Positions 60,201 through 64,000 of a stretch of 64,000 nt of DNA are shown here, piece after piece. Below the pieces are notes generated by a model, which did not search any database, was not told the DNA's origin, and was given only the letters and a program-made list of their open reading frames with translations. Both the position numbers and the translations under genes were made by a program. How positions within the stretch are numbered: the stretch's first letter is position 1; every line of letters starts with the position of its first letter. Location: contig NW_024465777.1 of NCBI RefSeq assembly GCF_017591425.1, positions 2,108,001-2,172,000 on the forward strand, written 5' to 3'. This stretch comes from Ochotona curzoniae (taxonomy: Eukaryota; Chordata; Mammalia; Lagomorpha; Ochotonidae).

Positions 60201-61867
60201 GTAACTCTAATTTGTGAAATAAATAAATAAATCTTTTTTTTTTTTTAAAGTTTTGGGTTGATGCTGTGGCACAACAGGTTAAATCACTATACATATTGCC
60301 AATTTCCCATAGGGACACTTGTTCAAGTTTCAGCTGCTCCACTTCTAATCTAGCTCCCTGCGAAGGTACCAGGAGACACAGATGAAGAGCCTGGCATCGG
60401 CCTGGCCCAGCCCTGGCCATGGTGGCCACTCAGGGAGTGAACCAGCATATGGAAGATCTCCTTCTCTGTGTGTCTGTGTCTGAGTGGCAGAGGAAGCTAG
60501 ATCTTCACTCTCCCATTACCCTCACCAGCCAGGGCTCGGCCAGGTAAAAACTAAAACTCCAGAAGTCTGACTAATCTTCTGTGTCGTGGCAGGGGGCCCA
60601 AGCACTTGAACCACCGTCTGCTGCCTCCTAGGCCCATTAGCAGGAGGCTGAATGGGACGTAGAGTAGATAAGGCTCAAACTGACCTTCTGATTTAGGATG
60701 TGGGCATCATCCGAAGTGGTAGCTTAACCCACCGTACCACAACACCTTCCCTCAGTGAATTTCTCTTTTTTAATGATTTATTTATTTGAAAGGTGGAGTT
60801 CACAGAAAGAGGAAGAGACAGCGAGACCATCTGTCTGCTGATTCACTCCCCAGATGGCCACAATGGCTGGAGCTGGGCCAGGCTAGGACAGTAACGTGGA
60901 CCCAAACACTTGGTCCATCTTCTGCTGCTCTGCCTCGTGCATTATCAGGGAGCTGGGTTCAAACTGGGGCAGCTGAGTCTTGAACTAGCATTTATGTGGA
61001 ATGCTGCTTTCATAGGTAACAACCTAGCCCACTGCACCACAAGCCAGCCCTCCCTCCATAAAGCTTTTGAAGTAGCCTTGTAGATGGCATGTGCTTGGTA
61101 GGCAGCATCATGTCAGGTCTGTCCCATGGCAGATATTACTAACGGATCAGCACGCTTGCTCACCAGTCGTGCTGGTGAGAGCCTTAGAATTCTTTGTCTG
61201 CAGCACTGCCATCCTACATGGGTGTCAGTTTGAGTCCCAGCTGGTCCAATTCAGCTCCCTGCTTGTGGCCAGGGAAGTACTTGGGCCCCTGCACCCATGT
61301 GGGTGACCCAGAAGAGACTCCTGGATTCTGGCTTCGCGCAGGTCTAGGTCTGCCCATTGTAGCCATTTGAAGGAATGAACCAACAGATGCAGAATCTCTC
61401 TCTCTGCAACTCTGCCTTTTAAACAAATGAAATAAATCTTACAAAAAAAAAAAGCAAAAAACCACCTCAGACTGACCTAAATGTGAAAATTAAAAAATAA
61501 AAAATATGAAAATTAAGAAGTAATAGTAGGCTCCTGACTTAAGATGGTCATCATGCTTGGATCACAGCGTGCAGTGGTGACACGTCCAGCTCCACTTCCA
61601 CTTCCACTTACTGGCTGTGTGGAAGTCACACAAGCTCTCTGAGTTGCCTCATCAGCATGAGGCTCGGCAGGTTCCGACGAGAGAATACACAGGAAACCTT
61701 TGTCAACCGGAAACAGTGAGCCAAGGCCCGCCCTGCCCCACCCCACATCAGCCCCGCTTACTCTTGGGGCTGGGCAGCCCCTCCACTCGGATGTTCTTCC
61801 CCTTGGGCATTCGGAACTCAGGGACTGCAGGCCTCCCAAGGCCTTCCAAGTCCAGCTTTCTCTTGGC
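48270..61867 (-). CDS. E2F2: E2F2, partial gene: exons 2-7, join of 61867-61762, 59005-58786, 57639-57481, 56505-56391, 54910-54712, 48562-48270
   Basis: E2F2 is a nuclear transcription factor that binds TTTSSCGC sites with a DP partner and drives S-phase genes; RB binds its C-terminus and represses it. The six exons code about 363 residues matching human E2F2 from residue 85 to the end. In order: the cyclin-binding motif AKRKLDLEG, the winged-helix DNA-binding domain with [13 protein letters not shown], the leucine-rich dimerisation region ([13 protein letters not shown]), the marked box ([23 protein letters not shown]), and the transactivation/RB-binding tail (GEGISDLFD). Phases agree at all five junctions. 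Intron 4 is AT-AC. Exon 1, which would code about 84 residues, lies past base 64000. The paralogue E2F1 ends differently (family knowledge), so the E2F2 call rests on the C-terminus DLLIN. Confidence 0.97.
48905..48980 (+). mobile_element. Short L1 ORF2 fragment
   Basis: AAAGAACTTGAGTGGACATT followed by TCTTCAAAGAAGCCATA is a conserved L1 ORF2 segment. Confidence 0.7.
49086..49355 (+). mobile_element. C-SINE, older type
   Basis: TTTGCATTGTGTCATAGCAG through GGTGAATAAATGTTAC. Confidence 0.85.
49357..49641 (-). mobile_element. C-SINE, older type
   Basis: A minus copy from GAAATAAATAAGTGAAAGGC to CACCACACTGGCCCC, paired inverted with 49086-49355. Confidence 0.88.
49900..50620 (-). mobile_element. 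Probable L2 fragments
   Basis: Pyrimidine-rich unique-looking sequence with GCGTAATCCAGCCCCTACCT and CCATTTGTCTGAGGTCCCAC resembles reversed L2 ORF segments; likely more than one piece. Confidence 0.4.
50975..51218 (+). mobile_element. C-SINE, older type, ending in (CT)n
   Basis: GAGGTCAAATCCCGACTCTG, CCCATGGGGGAGACCCAGAC and AAAAGTAAACCAGTGGTCGG are SINE blocks; the CT run replaces the pyrimidine zone. Confidence 0.75.
51165..51206. repeat. (CT)n microsatellite
   Basis: About 21 CT dinucleotides, followed by a 15-base G run at 51225-51239. Confidence 0.97.
51297..51530 (+). mobile_element. C-SINE, older type
   Basis: GGCAGGCTATGGCACAGAGG through TTGGGAGAGTGAACAAGCAG. Confidence 0.8.
52100..52175 (-). 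mobile_element. Possible MIR fragment
   Basis: TCTTAGAGGTGAGGACACTG followed by AGGCCAGGCCCAGTGGC resembles a reversed MIR 3' part. Confidence 0.4.
52295..52400 (-). mobile_element. Possible MIR fragment
   Basis: GATGAGGGAAACTAAGGCAG followed by CAGAGCCAGGACCTGGGTCC fits the reversed MIR. Confidence 0.5.
52470..52507. repeat. (GT)n microsatellite
   Basis: GT dinucleotides with one GC interruption near 52496. Confidence 0.97.
53193..53510 (+). mobile_element. C-SINE, older type
   Basis: The head TGGGACAAGTGCCTCAGTAT and the tail AAAATAAATAAATCTTTAAA, then a CAAA repeat. Confidence 0.9.
54082..54345 (+). mobile_element. C-SINE, older type
   Basis: GTGGTGCCACTGCGTGGGAC and GGGTTCGAGTCCCAGGATGG (preserved B-box), with a diverged 3' half. 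Confidence 0.8.
54415..54500 (-). mobile_element. MIR remnant
   Basis: TAAAGATGAGATAACTGAGG followed by GCCCAAGGTCACACCACTG is the reversed MIR core. Confidence 0.75.
54712..54910 (-). CDS. E2F2: E2F2 coding exon 6: marked box, second part
   Basis: The acceptor TCCTGCAG precedes [20 protein letters not shown] and continues through EEVQEPDSP to a serine/threonine/proline-rich linker ending EPAAPS, plus G. The donor is GTAAGG. The linker is divergent from human, as expected for this disordered part. The marked-box portion is nearly identical. Confidence 0.95.
55600..55900 (-). mobile_element. Old interspersed repeat, family uncertain
   Basis: GGAAGGCTTCCAGGAGGAAA followed by GGAGGGAACAGCATATGTGA resembles a frequent ancient mammalian repeat (L2 or similar). 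Strand is a guess. Confidence 0.35.
56069..56221. repeat. 51-bp tandem repeat, three copies
   Basis: Units start GTGGGG(C/T)CACA at 56069, 56120 and 56171, each containing GGGTCCCC and GCTGAC(A/G)GA(G/A)GCACCA. It lies 170 bp inside E2F2 intron 5 from exon 5. Confidence 0.95.
56391..56505 (-). CDS. E2F2: E2F2 coding exon 5: marked box, first part
   Basis: The intron ends CCCTAC and the exon begins A-CTG-GCC-TAT-GTG. It codes [38 protein letters not shown] and ends at the donor GTGAGAG. The last four residues differ from human PDRTE. Exon phase in is 2 and out is 0. Confidence 0.95.
56506..57480 (-). other. E2F2: E2F2 intron 4, AT-AC U12-type
   Basis: The minus-strand 5' end is ATATCCTCTC at 57480-57471 and the 3' end is CCCTAC ending at 56506. 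A branch-site match TTTCTTGAC lies at 56526-56518 (consensus TTCCTTRAC), with its A 13 bases from the intron end. These three features define a minor-spliceosome intron. E2F-family genes are among those known to carry U12 introns. Confidence 0.9.
57481..57639 (-). CDS. E2F2: E2F2 coding exon 4: dimerisation region
   Basis: The acceptor TTTCCAG precedes A, completing valine, then [20 protein letters not shown] and 32 further codons to DKANK, then AG. The next bases are ATATCCTCTC, a U12-type AT donor instead of GT. Read as exon, the next codon would be Tyr and the reading would leave the family sequence, while splicing to the A at 56505 restores Arg-Leu-Ala-Tyr-Val as in human. Confidence 0.95.
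58072..58398 (+). mobile_element. C-SINE, young type
   Basis: The head GCCTGCTGCGGTAGCCTAGT and the tail AATAAAAATAAACAACAACA. The duplication GGAAGGACCTGG lies at 58060-58071 and 58399-58410. Confidence 0.94.
58572..58770. repeat. 50-bp VNTR beside the E2F2 exon 3 donor, four copies
   Basis: Units start TCTGGCCCCTGGC at 58572, 58621, 58671 and 58721 (the first is 49 bp). Each contains GGC(T/C)C(C/T)GCCC, CCAAGCCCC and ATTGGC. Copies 2 and 3 are identical as read. Its edge is 15 bases from the last base of exon 3 (58786). Confidence 0.95.
58786..59005 (-). CDS. E2F2: E2F2 coding exon 3: DNA-binding domain
   Basis: The exon starts CC after TTTCTCAG, completing Thr, then [20 protein letters not shown] and on to KKSKNNIQW, ending with GT of a valine codon before GTGAGT. 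It codes most of the winged-helix domain, including the DNA-contacting RRIYD motif. Differences from human are SESND for SESED, AEALD for AEVLD and KKSKNN for KKAKNN. Confidence 0.97.
59325..59435 (-). mobile_element. MIR remnant
   Basis: CCCACAGATGAGGACATGGG followed by GGGATTCCAATCTGGGCAG fits the reversed MIR. Confidence 0.55.
59930..60246 (+). mobile_element. C-SINE, older type
   Basis: The head TTGGAGCCGATATCGTAGTG and the tail AATAAATAAATAAATCTTTT. Confidence 0.9.
60252..60475 (+). mobile_element. C-SINE, older type, truncated
   Basis: The head TTGGGTTGATGCTGTGGCAC to GCATATGGAAGATCTCC; the middle is shortened. Confidence 0.85.
60480..60762 (-). mobile_element. C-SINE, older type
   Basis: GAGTGGCAGAGGAAGCTAGA to ACCGTACCACAACACC; diverged. 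Confidence 0.75.
60770..61055 (-). mobile_element. C-SINE, older type
   Basis: A minus copy from TAATGATTTATTTATTTGAA to CTGCACCACAAGCCAGCCC. Confidence 0.9.
61165..61450 (+). mobile_element. C-SINE, older type
   Basis: CGTGCTGGTGAGAGCCTTAG to ACAAATGAAATAAATCTTAC. Confidence 0.85.
61595..61670 (+). mobile_element. MIR fragment
   Basis: TTACTGGCTGTGTGGAAGTC followed by ACACAAGCTCTCTGAGTTGC matches the MIR core. Confidence 0.65.
61762..61867 (-). CDS. E2F2: E2F2 coding exon 2
   Basis: After the acceptor CTCAAG come 35 codons, [18 protein letters not shown] then [17 protein letters not shown], plus one base of a threonine codon. The donor is GTAAGC. KRKLDL is the cyclin A-binding motif of E2F1-3 and also part of a basic nuclear-localisation patch (family knowledge). 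Confidence 0.93.
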
Positions 61868-62594
61868 CTTGAGGAGAGGGGGTAGAGAGAGAAGCCAACT
61901 GTGAGAAGCATTGCTCCTTTAGCCTTTCCCTGAGGCCAGCGTGAACCACCTTCTGTGCCTCAGTTTACCACCAGGCCTGGTGAAGACACCTGTGATCCTG
62001 GAAGGGGGGACAGGAAGCAAATCAACGGCCTATGTGCTTGGGTCCAGGGTTCCTTAATAACAGCACCCATCTCTACCTTTGTCCCTTCCCTGCCCAGGGG
62101 ATGAAAACAGGAGGAAACCATGGGTGGGGCCTAAACCACACCAGGCCTGGAAGGCCCCACTGCAGAAGCAGCTGGCCCAGCCGCCCGGGTGCCCATCATA
62201 GCACCACAGCTGGCCCTTATCAGGGTGGAGCTGGGCACCCGCCCAGGCAGGCCCAGGGGACTTCCTGGCACAGTGCCACACCCAGGGAGGTACCCACACT
62301 GAGAAGGCTGTTTGGGCTCCAGCTTGGAGGGGTGGGGGGGGGGTTGCCTGCTGAATAGACCCCATTTGCCACTCTTTCTTTGCCAAAAGGGTCAGACAAT
62401 GAATCCTTCCCGTCTTAAGGACAAGCAGCTGAGGCGTCCCCCTCCGCCCCCCCACTGTTCCCCCTTCCCGTTCCCGCCAAGCTTGGGAAACACCTGCTGG
62501 GGAAATCAAACCACAGACCCATCTGCTGCTCCCCACCCCGCACCACCCAGCTCCCCCAGGAGACCTAAGCGGCACTGGTCCGGAAAGGGCCTCC

Positions 62595-62660
62595 CTCCTC
62601 CAGGGCTGGGCAGGGCAGGGTAGGGCAGGGCAGGGCTGGGGCACTGGGGCACTGGGGCAC
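62595..62660. repeat. G-rich minisatellite
   Basis: Runs of GGGCA and GGGTA (about five) are followed by three copies of GGGGCACT(G) in 10-bp steps. Confidence 0.85.
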
Positions 62661-62689
62661 AGGTCAGAGGGCCCGGCTTAACCCACCAG

Positions 62690-62740
62690 CCGGACACTGC
62701 GAAGCTTCAGCTTCCTCTTCTGTAAAATGGGGTGCCCAAT
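62690..62740 (+). mobile_element. Possible MIR/L2 fragment
   Basis: CTTCAGCTTCCTCTTCTGTA followed by AAATGGGGTGCCCAATC resembles the MIR 3' part. Confidence 0.45.
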
Positions 62741-63749
62741 CCCCTTCCCTCCGAGGCAAAACTGAAGATTCAGGAGGAATCAGCACCTGGGGGTGCTCAG
62801 GAAATGCAGGGTCCCTTCCTAAAAGTCCAATCTCAGCCTCCTCGTCCTTGGCCTGCCCTCTGGGACCCCCGGAGTCCACTCCCCCTCCCCTGGCTGCTGG
62901 TCCCTCCCCTTCCCCAGCACACACACCCCAGCTTGGCTTGGACACAGCAGCCTGTTTTTTTAATACTTGCTGGTGAGGTCATGCACAGCTGGACTGAGAC
63001 GTCTAACCGCCAAGCACAGCTGGGCTGACAGGTGTAGGCAGTGGTGGTAGCTCTTCCTGCAGTCAGCTCCCCTCCCCCCCGCAAGCCTGCCTCCTCCGAG
63101 AAGTCTCTCTGGATTGATGGCCTTGGTTTGAGGAACCTGCTGTCTGCTACCCCTCCCTGGACTCCACCCAAACACCAGCCCTGCTTGTTTGTTCTGGAAG
63201 TCTCTCATGCATGTTCTTTATCTACCCTGCCAGCTGCTGCAAATCCTACAGCCTAGATCCAACCCCAGCCTGTCTCTAGAAAAAGGCTCGGCCACACATG
63301 ACAATGTCCACAAGCCGGACCCCCAGACCCGCCCGAACCTTCCCGGCACATTTTGTAGCTTAACTCGTTGAGGCTTGGGAAGGTCCAAGCTCAGCCCCAT
63401 CAGGCCTTTCCAAGGACCCCGGATCCTTCACCCAGCCCTCAGAAGGAACGCCAAGGGCAGGAAGAAGAGGGTCAGGCTGGGTCCTACTCGATACAGATGT
63501 GGTGCAGCCCAGTGTCCCCAGCCTGCTCCATACACCCACCCTGAGGAACCTCCACCTACAGAGCAGGGAGGGGGACCTGGGACAGAATCCCCAGGCGGGC
63601 CCATTGCACACTGCTCCTAGCCCCCAAGCAGGGTCACAAAAACGGCACAGCTGGAGTCTGGGCTGGGTCTAACTCCAAGGCCCAGCCCACACATGTTCCC
63701 CCAGGCCTTGCTGGGATTAGGCTAGGGCCTGGCTCTGCCTGGACACTCC

Positions 63750-63865
63750 CATTACACACATGGACACATACACAAACACATAGAGACAAACATATACTAT
63801 ATATGCAAACATGGACAAATACATGCACACTCGTACAGACATGACACACACATACATACAGGAAG
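63750..63865. repeat. CA-rich imperfect tract
   Basis: Irregular ACACATGGACACATACACAA-type sequence with ATATACTATATATGC in the centre; a decayed microsatellite. Confidence 0.8.
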
Positions 63866-64000
63866 GCGTGTCCCTTCTTGGCTAGGGGAGCTGGGAAGAA
63901 ACACTGGTCTCTTGGATCCCCTGTAAAATGGGCATCACCAGGACAGTGCAGCACAGCACCATGCCTGGGACCAGCGCTTGTGCACGGAGCTGCCAAGTTC

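Larger units (their letters stand above)
59006..61761 (-). other. E2F2: E2F2 intron 2
   Basis: This intron of about 2.8 kb has five SINE insertions packed between 59930 and 61450 and a MIR remnant at 59325-59435. Bases 59440-59930 are unassigned. Confidence 0.85.
61868..64000 (-). other. E2F2: E2F2 intron 1 (partial)
   Basis: This stretch is SINE-free and holds a G-rich minisatellite (62595-62660) and a CA-rich tract (63750-63865). No match to the expected exon 1 (MLQGPRALAS... in human) was found, so exon 1 is outside the window. Confidence 0.75.

Noticed and set aside
62054..62644. 196-codon minus-strand frame tested as E2F2 exon 1
   Set aside because: Its peptide shares nothing with the expected E2F2 N-terminus, and no fitting donor in phase 0 is present.

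Overview
The window is vertebrate nuclear DNA, most likely from a lagomorph and probably a pika (Ochotona). Two genes with mammalian exon-intron structure lie on the minus strand. The rest is crowded with tRNA-derived SINEs of the lagomorph C-SINE type: a head such as GGGCCCGGCGCGGTGG, a block near GGGATCCCATATGGGCGCC, and a tail ending AAATAAATCTTTAA. The species call is an inference from the SINE variant GGTTCTAATCC; rabbit copies, as I recall them, carry GGTTCGAGTCC. No bacterial, viral, CRISPR or operon-like system is present.

Layout. (1) 1-30974, minus strand: the 5' part of ASAP3 (BAR-PH-ArfGAP-ankyrin protein). Exon 1 starts at the ATG at 30974 inside a CpG island, a SINE-packed intron of about 23.9 kb follows, and exons 2-5 lie at 6914-3702. 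Exons 6 onward lie before base 1. (2) About 30450-32200: CpG-island promoter of ASAP3, rich in GC boxes and carrying two tandem arrays. (3) About 32.2-45.8 kb: intergenic DNA made largely of SINEs, with MaLR-like LTR remnants and an L1 tail. (4) 45.8-48.27 kb: SINE-free sequence read as the E2F2 3' UTR, with an ATTAAA signal at 45781-45786. (5) 48270-61867, minus strand: E2F2 exons 7 to 2, with the stop codon at 48270-48272. Exon 1 lies beyond 64000. Gene order and orientation match human 1p36.12 (TCEA3-ASAP3-E2F2-ID3, all on one strand), as known from the human map.

The two genes are neighbours, not a pathway. ASAP3 is a cytoplasmic Arf GTPase-activating protein acting on membranes and adhesions. 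E2F2 is a nuclear cell-cycle transcription factor held in check by RB. Splice junctions were placed by matching the translated exons to the human proteins as I know them and by checking phase across every junction. All junctions keep frame and no stop interrupts either gene.

The most notable points are an AT-AC (U12-type) intron in E2F2 with a near-consensus branch site, a 50-bp VNTR carrying GC-box and CCAAT motifs 16 bp from the E2F2 exon 3 donor, a 22-bp minisatellite grown from the head of a SINE, a proline-codon expansion in the E2F2 transactivation region, promoter tandem arrays at ASAP3, and several nested SINE insertions with exact target-site duplications. Boundaries of repeats are by eye and good to about 5-15 bp unless a duplication fixes them.
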